In this document: one piece after another, positions 47,661 through 59,100 of the stretch
Numbering within the stretch: the first letter of the stretch is position 1
Layout of the letters: each line of letters opens with the position of its first letter
Assembly (NCBI GenBank): GCA_018287875.1
Contig: JAGVVL010000022.1
Coordinates: forward strand, 3,596,001-3,660,000
Direction of reading: 5' to 3'
DNA from: Nigrospora sphaerica
Lineage: Eukaryota > Ascomycota > Sordariomycetes > Amphisphaeriales > Apiosporaceae
Length of the DNA: 64,000 nt
The notes under the pieces: model-generated
What the model was told of the DNA's origin: nothing
What the model saw: the letters and a program-made list of their open reading frames with translations, nothing else
Databases searched by the model: none
Position numbers and translations under genes: made by a program

Positions 47661-47698
47661 AGCCCCGTGGTACGAGGCTAGCCCCGCGGTACGAGGCT
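47661..47698 (+). promoter_or_regulatory. Tandem pair of 19-nt imperfect palindromes
   Basis: Two head-to-tail copies of AGCCCCGYGGTACGAGGCT (47661-47679, 47680-47698), differing at one base. Each copy is itself an imperfect palindrome (AGCCCCG versus CGAGGCT). They end 34 bp before the TATATAA box, an arrangement typical of an upstream activating site. Confidence 0.55.
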
Positions 47699-47732
47699 CG
47701 AGTATATCGTGCCCGACTGTTTGCTCTGTACT

Positions 47733-47739
47733 TATATAA
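47733..47739 (+). promoter_or_regulatory. TATA box of the Alt a 1-like gene
   Basis: TATATAA about 200 nt before the ATG, followed by a C/A-rich leader. Confidence 0.6.
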
Positions 47740-47932
47740 GTGCCCGCCTCACGCTGTCGGATCCCACACACCTGCTCAAGACATCCAATATCACCACGAC
47801 AACCACAAGACCCCCGTGCACTCACTCATATAACCAGACGACAGCCCCTCACTCGCTGTCTTCAGGCCGGTTCCCGACTTTCAGCTTCTAACCCCCACCA
47901 CCATCCTCTCCTCGCATTCACCCCCCGTCACT

Positions 47933-48599
47933 ATGCAGGGGTTCATAACCGCCCTCGTTGCCCTGCTGCCCCTGGTGGCCGCCTCGCCGCTGGGCCTCCG
48001 AACCCGCGATGGTAACAAGGGCTGCCAGGCCGCCTCCTTCGGCAACTTCGCCTGGACCATCAAGGACTTCGTCTACCACGCGTCGTACATCTTCAGCACC
48101 CCGGCGCACCAGAACAGCTGGGGCTACGTCGACTTTAGCCTGAGCAACCCGGCCCTGACGTACGAGGTGCAATGCCACGGCGCGAGCAGCCAGCTGTCCG
48201 ACTTCTTCTACGGCAGCCCAACCTACCACTGCACCGGTCCCAACGGCACCTCGGCCGACACCACCTTCGACTTCAACCGGCCCACCGGCGAGCTGCGCAT
48301 CACCCAGAGCTGGACCTGCAGCGACCAGGACCCCAAGTACCCGTGAGTGAAGCCCTCTCCCTTTTGCTGCCGCCCCCTCTCCCTATGGGAGGCCCGTCTC
48401 TTTCCGACCCCCCGACGCTGACCCCTCCGACAGGGCCCGCTTCACCGCCAAGGGCGCCGCCAACTTGACGCTGGACTGCACCGACGAGACGGAGCAGAAC
48501 CCCGACTGGCAGATTGGCGAGATCTACTCCAGCCGACAGGTCCAGTGCAAGCCCGTCACCCAGCCCCTGAAGCCCAGCCAGATATCAGCCGTGGCCTAG
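47933..48599 (+). CDS. Alt a 1-like (AA1-like) secreted protein
   Basis: Small secreted beta-barrel protein of the Alt a 1 type, known in other fungi as allergens or elicitors of plant defence. Exons 47933-48342 and 48434-48599 (91-nt intron, GTGAGT..CAG) give 191 residues. Signal peptide MQGFITALVALLPLVAA, then a possible propeptide ending LRTR. The mature chain has six cysteines (KGC, VQC, YHC, WTC, LDC, VQC) and the family pattern FAWTIKDFVYHASY followed by YEVQCHGASSQLSDF. N-glycosylation sites NGT and NLT are present. Family assignment rests on pattern similarity, not on a search. The promoter has a TATA box and a repeated palindrome, so expression is probably strongly controlled. Confidence 0.8.
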
Positions 48600-50974
48600 A
48601 CGTGGAAGAGAGACTCCCTGGCGCTGAGGGGAGACGAGGAAGGCCCATCTTGCCCCCGGGCCCTGGAGGGACCAAAAGCCCATGATGACGAACAAGGATT
48701 CACGAATTTAATGTTATGAGACACGCGACGCAGGAACCACTAATGGATTACGGAAAACTAAGGAACAAAAGATGACGGCACGGGAAGAAGGCGTCCGGCT
48801 AGAGCGAAGGTTGAGCGATCAACTTCGATTTAACATAGTAACTGGATAATGATAACCTTACCAAATTGGCCCATCTCCTGCGGCTTCGCCATCTCCCCAC
48901 TTCCCTCCCACGACATCCATCTTAAGGCACACCTCGGGTCTTTCCCGTGGGAGAAAGGCTGCCGCTGACCAGCCCGAGCGAATCCTTGCTCGTCCCACAG
49001 GCCCGCCCGTTTTCCGTGGGGGCCCCGGGGCAGGGTAGGACAAGAAGTGATTGGACCCGATGCGACGGCTGCCTATTCTTGGAACACCTCCCCCCTCGGG
49101 AGGGACCACGTTCCACCGCGCCGGGGCAGGATCCCCTCTCACCGCATGCTTTTTCCCCGGCGGCGGCGCCGGGCCATGTGGCCGGGTTCCATCTCGTTAC
49201 ATTCCTCTCGCACACGCTGCCTGCGCGGCCGTCTGCTTCTCCCGCCACGGGGGCCTCCGGCTCGGACCCTCCCCGCCGCGCCTCTTTGTAACCATACACC
49301 AACACGCACGCACACGCAAACACGCGCGCGCACGCACGCACACGCAGCTTCCAGCTCACTCCGCCGCCTCGGCAAGCCGTCGCCCGTCCTGCCTCCGCCC
49401 CACCCTTCCGCTTCCCCCATGACCTCCCGCCTCGTCCGGCTCCGGGCTTGGTTATCCGTGGGCCGCCCCCGGACGCCAACAGCAACGCACGTGGCCTCCC
49501 ACTAATCGCTCCAGACCACACCGTGCTCGCAGGAGCTTCGAACGGCATGGCTGGAGAAGCCGGCGTCGAGGCGATGGCAGGCACGGGGCAGCTGCCGGGA
49601 CTCCCTCGCTCGGTAACGATATGGGGGGGCCACCGATGCGTCGTGCTAGAACGTACCGACAAAACCGGGGCTCTATGCCGGGGAGCTGCACCCGAGCTCT
49701 CGAGACCCCCAAGTACCGGGCGGGTGATCTGGGCAGAGGGGGGCAACGAGCCTTGTGGGGAGCAGCGAGGCGCTCTGGAATGGCCCGGCAGAAGCGAACG
49801 GATCGGCCGCTCCTGAAGCATCCGGGTCCGCGCCCTCGCAGAAAGGGGGACGCGGGATGTCCTGCTCCGGCAGATGGGTGTCGGCGCCGACGTTTCTTCT
49901 CCCGCGATGCGCCGCTTCGCCACCGAGAGCACGCATAAGTCCGGCACGGAAATATAGCCCCCTTTCCAACGAGTTCCCGGCCTCCTGGCCGCCCATCAAC
50001 GGCTTTGCGTCGCGCAAGCTGGAGACGGCGCCCCTGTTTTGCTTCGTTTTTTAGCTCCCACCCTCTCGGGCCCATTGCCTCTCGATACCGCTCCGGAGAC
50101 TGGCATCGCTCCCAGCGCTCATGTAATGACAAAACATACGGGCCCCTTCCAGGGCCGTGTCTGCAACGCTGGACCAAAAACACCCGCCGCAGGTAGGCAC
50201 ATCCAGCCGCAGGAAAAGAGTCAAACATCCAACGGATGTCGAAACTCGCACCCGTCGGGTTTTTTCCACGAGGCGGCATGGATTGGGAACATGCACAGCA
50301 ATGACACGAACCAGCGGCAGCAGTATACCAGGTGTCTTTGGCTTGCCAGGCCCAGTGTCCACGGCATCACGACGGGTCACAAGTCAGGGTACGACGTTAA
50401 AAGTACAGCGGTGATGTTTCAAATGCTAATAAATTAGATGAAAGTAAAGAAACAGAAAGTGACCATCCTGGCCACCTGTGAAAAAAGGCCTGCCCGTCAA
50501 TGAGCCCCCCAAAATGTCGTGCGCATCCGTCTACTCCGTTTGACCGTCCACGTGTCGCGTTCGTGTGAAACTGACCCAACGCCCGGCAACAGAAAATAAA
50601 ACATGGAAAACCGATGTGGCGCGTCATCGGCAGCGAGCAGGCCTCAGCCGCCGCATATCTCCAACCCTGCCAGTTTCCCCCGCGGTGGCGCCGAAGCACA
50701 GGGGTATCTCGAAGCCGCAGAGGAAGCCGGTGCAAATTAAGGTGTGGCGGGGGAGTGAGAGGGGTGAAGACGTCTCTGCGTGGAGAATTTTATCTGTAAC
50801 GCATCGTGTCTTGACGATGTTGGTGGCAAGGCTGGGAACCATCTGTTGGGCCAGTCTCGTCAAGTTTTGGTGTTTGTCTCGCAATGGCCATACCGTAGCA
50901 CCCTTGTCTTGCACGGATATATTCCGGCCAAGCGATGAGACTTCGCCGTCAAGCACCGAACCCAAACTGCTGCA
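48600..50974. other. 2.4 kb intergenic region
   Basis: Between the Alt a 1-like stop and the kinase stop (convergent). Contains an ACGC/ACAC-rich tract (about 49298-49346). The 341-codon minus frame (48922-49947) begins without ATG and reads as low-complexity Arg/Gly/Ser, so it is not annotated. Confidence 0.55.
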
Positions 50975-53900
50975 TCACGCTTCGCCACCACGGGCCTTGC
51001 CTCGTCTCCTAAAAAAGTCCATGACCCTCTTTGCCGCGCCACTGCTGCCGGCGTGGTCGTGCGACCGCCCGTAGTCTTCAGCGTCGTAAGCGTCAACGAA
51101 CCGCTTGTTCTTCTGGAGGACGCCGGGGCCGCGGCTGCCGGTCCGCCTGCGATCGGCCTCCGAGTCGTACTCGGTTTGGTACGGCGCCGAGTTGGGCGGT
51201 CGGCGGTGTGCACCGTCAAACGACGACTCGGAGCCCGAGTTGAGAACGGCGCCCTGCTGCATGTAGCTCGGCACGGCACTCTGCCGAGTCATAGAGCTGT
51301 GACGCTGGGGAGTTGGGCTCATCGGTTTCTGTGCTGCCACGGGCGGGCGTGGTGCCTCCTCATACGATCCATCGCCGTACCGGGCCGGGCTTTGCGGCTC
51401 AATGTAACGGCCCTGCTCATCGACCTGGGGAGGTTCCTGGATAGGAAGATCCTGCAAGGAATCAACGGGTGGGTATTCGCCTTCTTTGTTGATACCCATG
51501 GCCTTCATGAGGGAAAACCGCCTGGGGTTAGCCGGCCTCTCTTGTGAACCCTGGGAGCCAGTCATGCTGCCACTCGGCTTCTTGCCCAAGCCCAGTGCCT
51601 GGGTGAAGGAACGGCGGGAAGCGCGAGAATCGATGGACGGGCGGCCACTAACACCGCCCTCGGCGGGCATTACGTTGGCCATGCTGACGGGGGGGTATTT
51701 CCTGCTGGGCTTGTCAGACGTAGGCTGCTCGGCACGCTTCTTACGACCGCCGAACAGGGACCCGCTACGCCCGAAGATCTTGCCGCCAATCTCGCCAATC
51801 GTGTTGGACCTCCTGTGACCCTTGCCATCGCTACCGGCCTGCTGCTGCTGCTGCTCTTGTTGTTGCGACTGCTGCTGCTGCGAGGCATCCTCGTTATCGA
51901 ACCCGGACACCCGCGAAAACTTGTCTGGCACCCCCGAAATGCTCGGCCTTCCAAAATCCATGCTGGTGGACTCCTGGGGAACGGGGTTGGACGTCGGACC
52001 CTTCGGGACGCCCGTCGGTTGCGACATCCTGCCCTGGGCGTTCATGCCGGCAACAGTCGGCGGTATCGGCTGGCCGTACGAGTTTCTGGACGATCCCAGC
52101 CCGTGTCGTGAGCCAGTTGACTGCATCGACCCCTGCGTCGTCGGTCTGCCACCGGAGCCGGGCGCCGTCATGTAAGCACTTTCCGGCGTGATGCGCGGAC
52201 CGTCTCGGTGACGAGATGCCGGGTTGGCCGGGTTCTTGTGAGAGCTTGGCGGCCTGGTCCGGTTCTGAGCGGGTGACCCAGTGTAGGTATCCTTCGATAC
52301 CGGCGGGTCTCGAGGCAGAGGCTTATCGCCGGGAGGCTGCTGAACTTCGACCGGACCATGGCTGGAAGAACGAGCCTTGCTCGTCTTCCCACGGGGCGAG
52401 GCTTGGTTCGCGGCTTCGCCTCCTCGCTGTGTCTGGGTGGTGGGTGCAACATATTCGACCTGGACAGTTCGGCGCTTGTTATCTCTCGGTTTGCTTTGCT
52501 GGCTCTCCTCGCCATCGACGGGGCCTTGCTTGCGTGCCAGGTCGCCAGGGCCCGTCGACACGGGCTTCGGCTTGGTTGGCTCCCTGACGGACGCGCTTCG
52601 CGCAAGGCCTCCGACCTCCTCTTCGTCGGGCACCGTGGTGTTCTGGATCTCGCTCGTGGTCGTAGTCGTGCTGGTAATCAGCTCCACGACGTGGGCGTAT
52701 TCGGCGAGCCAGCTGTGCCGGGCCACTTCGAACAAGTCGGCGCGTTTCCGTGGGCTGGGGACGAGAATGCGCCTCAGCAGGTCCCGCGCGTGCGGGGTGA
52801 CGTACTCGGGGAATGTGAGCGGCGTGTTGACAATGTATTTGTATAGCAGATTTATGTTGTCGCCCTCGGGGTTCGCTGGGTCGTCGTCGAAGGGTAAATA
52901 GCCCGCCAGCATGGCGTACAAGATGACGCCGCAGCTCCAGACGTCCACCTTGCGGCCGGTGTATAGGGAGTCGCTCACCACGAGCTCGGGGGCAGCGTAG
53001 CAGGGACTGCCGCAGCTCGTCTGCATGAGATCGCCCCTCCGCGTCCCGTTGGGTTTGGTCTTGTCGAGACCAGTCCGTTTGACGTATTCGCGGTCCCCTA
53101 GCCCGATCTCTTCGTCTTCTGTCAGCTCGTCCTGCGGGTCAAACGTGTTGGCGAAGCCAAAATCCGTGATGATGATGTTTCGGTTGCGATCGAGTAGCAA
53201 GTTCTCCAGTTTCAAATCTCGGTGGACGATGCCCTTCTTGTGGAGATATCCAACACCGGACACGAGTTGCGCGAACAACCTCCGCGCCGCGTTGTCCTTC
53301 AAATATCGGTGATTCAGGATGTAGTCGAACAGTTCGCCGCCAGACGCGTACTCAAGGACAATGCCGATGTGGCGTTCGGTTTCGGACATCTCGTGCAGCC
53401 TAACAATGTTGGGGTGGGAGACACCGCGGAGAATCGAGACCTCGCGGTAGATTTTGGCGAGGCGCGAGGGGTTGCTTCCCACGCTGTCACGCCGGATCAA
53501 TTTGATGGCAACCTGTTGGCGGACAGTGAGTATGCTTTCATCGGAGGGAGGCCATGTGCAAATTCACGTACCTGGACGCCTCCATCCTGCTTCCAACCCA
53601 GCTTGACCTTGCCAAACTCGCCCTCTCCAATGGTACTCCCCAGATAGTATTCACCGAATTTGGTTCCCTTCTCTTTCTTGAGGTGGTCGTGCCTACTTCG
53701 GCCCACGCGCCGGTTTTCCTCGGGTGCCTCTCTGGTGGCCGAAATGGGCGGGGGCACCGTCTCGTCGTAGTCGTCTTGGGGTGCGGCGTTCTGGACAGGG
53801 ACGGCCTCTTCCTGGCGCTCTCGTTCCCTCTCCAGGTCCACCTCGGGCTGGGAAACCACGACGCGGTTCAGCACCTCACTGGCTTCCCGCGACGGTTGCT

Positions 53901-54465
53901 TGGACGAGCCGGACGGTTGTGTCCGTATCGGCATCGTGGTCGGCTCGCGTGTGCTGTTGGACCTGGCCGGGGACTCCTGATACGTTGCCCGGCGACTACG
54001 AGAGTCGTCGGGTCCATTCTGGGCGTGGCGGCCGGCTCCCTCGGGGTTGGACTGGCGTGATGTAGATGCAGCTCTTTCTTCGGCCCGGGCCGCTCTTCTC
54101 GAGCTGCTTTGCTGGGTGGACGAAGTCCGAGGCGGGGCAACGGGCGGGTCGACTTGCGATCGTCTGCGGCTCGAGCTCGAGGGGGGTTGCGAAGGTTGAA
54201 AGTCGGCTCCGGTCACAGGGACGGGCGACGCAAGAGCCGTGCGTGACGCCATGGGGGAGGACTGTGCGGGATCCGAGTACCCAAGCACTGGGTTGCTGCC
54301 GTTGGCCGCTCGGGAGGGGTTTTTCGATGCAGCCGGCGAGGCGTTGGCGTAGTAGCCCTCGCGGCTCGGGGACTGCTCGGGCGAGTAGGGGCCCGAGGCG
54401 TGTGTGCTCACCGCTGGGAGCGAGGTTGGCTGATGCGGAGCTGGCTGCAGTGCAGCAGACGACAT
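50975..54465 (-). CDS. Kin4/Frk1-type serine/threonine kinase
   Basis: CAMK-like kinase of 1,143 residues. In yeast the KIN4 group guards spindle position; the role in this fungus is inferred. Exons 53572-54465 and 50975-53512 with a 59-nt intron falling inside the kinase domain. Residues 1 to about 265 are disordered (Ser/Pro/Arg-rich). The kinase domain shows the glycine loop IGEGEFGKV, catalytic Lys in VAIKLIRRD, HRDLKLENLLL, DFGFAN and SCGSPCYAAPEL; the roughly 35-residue acidic insert between DFG and the activation site is typical of Kin4 kinases. The tail of some 560 residues is disordered, with a glutamine-rich stretch (about 51840-51882). The start MSSAALQPAP is the first ATG in frame. 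Confidence 0.92.
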
Positions 54466-55819
54466 TTTCCACGCGAGGGACGCGCAGATAAGCCCCAATA
54501 GAATTTCGCGGGATCCGGACTCCCTTTCAGTATTGCCTTTATGGTTGTGTCCGTGTCTCTGACAAGGGCCTATAGCCTCTGGCGTCGGTGCGAAAGCGGA
54601 CGCCCCAACAGCGTCAGGGGGGACAGTTGGGATAAAAGAGCTGCAACCGGGCAGGCGCCGGGTCGCGTTCTGCTTGTTGGCGGCGTTGCTGGCAACGGCG
54701 GCTTCCTCGGTTCGATGCAGACCACACCGGGCAGATCCTGGGACAGACTTTCACAAAACCGCGTTGTGAAAGTGAGCCGTGCGGAGGCAAGACCCGGGGG
54801 CTGGGGGGTGGGGGATGTTCAGCGGGCGGGCTCTCGAAGTATAAACAGTTGGCGCCGAGTTTCAGAAATGGCTGGATGGGACCGATGCATGCGCGAAGAA
54901 GGAGCGGAAAGGCTGCGTGCGGTCGGCCGGGAACAGCAACACCAATGCACGAACAATTGGCGAATCGACCGTATGCCCGTTTGGAGGACGGGCGTCTGGT
55001 AGCCAATGGGCCAGGTCGGATCGTCGCAACAGTCGTGATGGCCCAATGGGGGATCCGGGCATCAGCGGCGAGCGGCGAAGCTGGGCTGTGGTTTGGGTAT
55101 CAGCAGGAATTTCCCCAGTCCGGGCCCCAGTTCGGGCGAGATTGGCAAGGAGCGGTGGGCGGGCTGAGACACGGTCGCAGGCAAAAAGGGCAACAGGGCC
55201 AAAAGCCAGGAGCAGGCAGAAGGGGAGGGAGGGGATTGCGAACCTCAAAATGCCGCGGCCGTACAGGTTGGACAGACAAATGTGGTGTTTCCCGAACTAA
55301 AGAGGTGGCGGCGCCGTCATGTGAAGATGAGGGAAAAGGTGGTGACTGTCGGTCTGGCTTCGCCGGTCGGGGATCTGTCGCGGTTCGCGGCGGGAGGTGG
55401 GCGAACGCGCCGATCCCAGTGGTGCCAGTGGTGCCAGGCGAGCGGGCGTGTGGGCGGGTGGGTGGCTCGCGCTGGGTCCTTGTCGTGCGTGTGTCTGTCG
55501 CCGTTCTCGAGTCCCTCTCGTCTACGCCCACTCGGCTCTAGGCAGTCGCAGTGGATTGGATGGGATGGGATGGGGATGTTAGGTCGGCCCAACTGGCAAT
55601 GGAATGAAGCGGCCAGCGGTTAGGCTGATTGGCGCAGCGGCGTAGCGCGTTTGCGGCTTAGGCGAACGGTAGACCGTGTAGACGGTGATCTTAGGTTCCG
55701 CCCCAGGGAAGGGTGAATTACACTATTTGGGCTGCCGACAAAGGAAAAACCAAAAAGTTCGTGGCAGAAGTAATGAAAAGAGCGGTCGGCCGCGGGAAAG
55801 CCCTGGGAAAACCGAGAGT

Positions 55820-55825
<6 letters not shown>

Positions 55826-55859
<34 letters not shown>
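55826..55859 (+). repeat. (GA)17 microsatellite
   Basis: Perfect GA dinucleotide repeat, preceded by less regular GA-rich sequence. Confidence 0.9.
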
Positions 55860-55864
<5 letters not shown>

Positions 55865-56092
55865 AGAGCGAGTGGATGTCGGCCGTGCCGTCGCGGTCGC
55901 CGTCGACGGTTCAAGGGGTGGCTCGAGAGCGAGAGAGGGAGCAAAACGGAAGTGCGTGTAAGATGGTGGGCATGGGTGTACGATGGTGACCGATATTATT
56001 GCGGAGGGCCGGTCTCGTACAGCGCCAACGATGTTGCTGCTGGTGTTGTTGTTTCTTGTTGCTGCTGCTGCAGAGAGCTGTTCATGCGACTA

Positions 56093-56124
56093 CTGCTGCC
56101 GCTGCCGCTGCTGCTGCTGCTGCT
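56093..56124 (+). repeat. CTG/CCG trinucleotide tract
   Basis: CTGCTGCCG units passing into pure CTG repeats; a second short CTG run lies about 30 bases upstream. Confidence 0.85.
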
Positions 56125-59100
56125 TGCTACTTTCCGCCGCTGTCCTTTTTCTCCGATTTATTAATAAGGGGCGCCTTGGGCAAGGTGTCCACCGTCCTGC
56201 ACAAGCTTGGACTTGGCGATAAGCCGAGCCTATCCTCATTAGGCCTCTGTCAGCATCCACTCGCTCATCAGCAACGACCGTGGGCGGGAAACCTTGTTGC
56301 TCGCGACTGGCCCCGGCAGGAACAAAAATCAGGACACGATGCGGTGCGCTACGCTGCAAGGCAAGGTTGCACGCCGCGCTGCGAGAGAAGTAGGGGGAGG
56401 GCGGGAGGAAGGGTAAAGCTGGAGGGCAGGGATGGGATGGGACGGGATAGGATGACGGACAGAAGGCAAAGCCAAGCCAAAAGCGCACAGCCGGCCACTC
56501 CTTCACGCCGCGGCGAGGGGTGGAAGGAATTGCACTCGGCGCGAACCCCGAGGTTTGCTTCCCCAGTATAGAATACGGGTATGCGCCCGTGGGCGTAGCA
56601 GGTAACAGAAGAGAAAGCAGCTCCAGCACCGCGTATTCGTACGTACCAAATCTGCCAAGGGGACGGGTCGTCGCGGGGCCGTCGTCCTGGTTCGGATCGC
56701 CACCGTCGTCGTCGCTTCGCCCGTCGTCCAGGTGCTCTCCAGATATGGTGCTACTGCGGCTCTCGTTCGTCCGCTCCGCTCGCAAAAGGCAGCGTGCGAA
56801 AGCAAGAGGGGGGGAGGGTAAACCGGCTAGGAGGGTCACGTACAAGAGGCCGTCGATTGTATTTAGGAAGGCCGGTTCATGACCGAACAAGGAAAACCAC
56901 TGCCTATCCCCATCGATCCGCCCATCAGCCGAGTGTCGGATTCCCAGACAGGCCCAGGTAGCTCCCGCTGGTTCCAACTTGTGTCAACCAATGTGGGTTT
57001 GGGGAAATTATCGACATCTGGGTGTTTATGGGCTGCACCCTCACATACCCATCTCACTATGAGCATCAAAGCAAGCCCCCCAGGTCCCCAAGCCAAACGG
57101 CCCCGTCGGGCAGGGGGGGGGGGCCATGGCCCACAGGACCACAAGAGGCCCGTCGTCGGCGTCCTTTTTTTTTTGGCACTGGGATGCCCCTTCAGGTCAT
57201 ACTCCCCACTTCTCGAGGCCGGCCGGTGGGCATCTCGCACCCTGCGTCGCCTGCCCGCCCATCTGTCTGCACCCCATAGAGGGAGCGGACTGGGAGGGAT
57301 GTGCGGGAATATCAGGAGGGGACGTGACAAAGGGTGGGAGAGAGAGGGCCGTGGGTTACGAATGAGTGTAATTTGGGGGGGGGGGGGGCGGGGGCTAAAA
57401 CCAGGACTCCCATCATCTCTCTCCCTCTCCCTCTCCCCTCTTTCTTGCTCGCTCGAGGAGAGACGTCAAAGCACCCAGCCCTCCCACGCCCTGGGCCACC
57501 CGCCCACCCACCCATTCACTCAGTCGTTCATCACTCGCTCACTTTATTCACACGCACATCCATCCCATGCAAGGTACCAGGCACACCCGCCCGACTCCCC
57601 TGCCACTCTCCGCGAAGGGGGTGAACGAGGGGACCAGACACGGCCTAGCGGGTGGAAAGCCCTCCATCGCTTGTCGTTCCACACGACTCGCCGGCATCTG
57701 CTTCCCGCTCCTTGTCTCGCCCTCATTCTACGCGCCTGTCTCTGTGTGCGCGCGCGTACCGATACGGATGCCCGAAGGCGACGGTATTGTGGCTCCCTTC
57801 CGTTCCGTACTTTAGCCAAGTATGTATACTGCGGCTCCACGCACGTTCTGCGTCGGTAGGCTGCCCGACCTACATAACGACTCACTGGCTCGCGGGGACC
57901 TGTGCCCGAGGCGCAGGCTGGCGACTTGGCATCTGCCGCGCGTGCGCATCTCGTGAGCAGCTGCTCTAGTCTACAGGTGAGGTACGGAGTACATATGACA
58001 TGCAAACACGGATTTCCACCCACTTCTGCATTTCAGCCGGGCGACCAGTCCACGTTCCCACCCGGGCGCTCCGCCGCAGCCCTTGGAAGCCCCAGAAGCT
58101 GCCGAAGGACCTGCGGCCTTCCCAGCAACGCCGCACACCGAGTGGTGCTGTTAGTAAGCACGCAGAAGTAGGTACCTATCTACGTACTTGACCACCTCTG
58201 CGCCCGGCCGCTACGTGCTTCGCATGGGTAATAGAAACATCTTTTCAACCATCACCCCGTGGTTAGCAGATGGCGTCCCATGGGAGGGAAGGTCGGCACG
58301 GTACCGGCGAGGACCGCGGCAAGAGCCTGGACCCCAGCGGCAATGTCTTCCTGTCTCTGTAACGGTACACAAGGACGGGTCGATGGTGCGTATAGGCCGG
58401 CAGCCACATCTCAGGTTGGCGTTACTTCTGCCTGTTCCCGTCAAACGCCTGCGACGCCCGGGTTGGCGGGAAATGCATGCCGAACATGGGCGGCGCGCAC
58501 GCTCGCGGGGGCGTACCTGCTCTCGGGCCTTGCGTGAAGCTTGCGCCAGCTTTCATCCCGACCTTGGCCAGCCCGCCCTCCATCATGCGGCAGGAATAGG
58601 AGAGGCTGCAGCCGGCCCGGGCCTGCGTCGTTCCTGTCGGCAAGGGCGTGCGACGCCGCCGCGCGCCTGTACAAGACGACGTCTATGTCCTCGTCGCGGC
58701 GCCCGCCGCGCAACCTCGCCCGGCCGTTCCCTCTCTGGGGTCCGGCGCGGCGTCCGCTGTGTTCTCCAACGTATTGTTCAGATAGGCCGGCCCCCCCCAT
58801 CGAGTGCGCGTGAGGACGACAGGGTTGCCGGGGTTGGGGGTCCCGCGCGTTCCTGGGTAGCGCCCGGGACTAGGACACGCCGAAAAAAGGCCTTCCAGGA
58901 TCAGGGCCTGCCGTGTTCAGCACTCTTCGCCCTTCCAGCCAGGCGCCGGAGAGCAGCATCGACGGGATCTGCGACGCCTCTATTCCTTATCGTCATGCTC
59001 CGTGGCGTTCGCATCGCGTCACGGGCCCAACCCCCCTTGCCGCCTACCTCGCCCGCAGCTGCTACCGGCAAGCCGTGCCTGGGCTTGGGCCTGGCCGCTC

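Noticed and set aside
46901..47833. 310-codon plus-strand frame beginning with ATG
   Set aside because: No domain, Arg/Gly/Ser-rich composition without the C-ending codon bias of real genes, and it overlaps the tandem palindrome and TATA box of the next gene.
48922..49947. 341-codon minus-strand frame
   Set aside because: Starts without ATG, low-complexity translation, and lies in a GC-rich convergent spacer.
56090..56977. 295-codon minus-strand frame with some plausible stretches
   Set aside because: Contains CAG/CTG repeat-derived polyglutamine and no recognisable domain; compositional open frame more likely.
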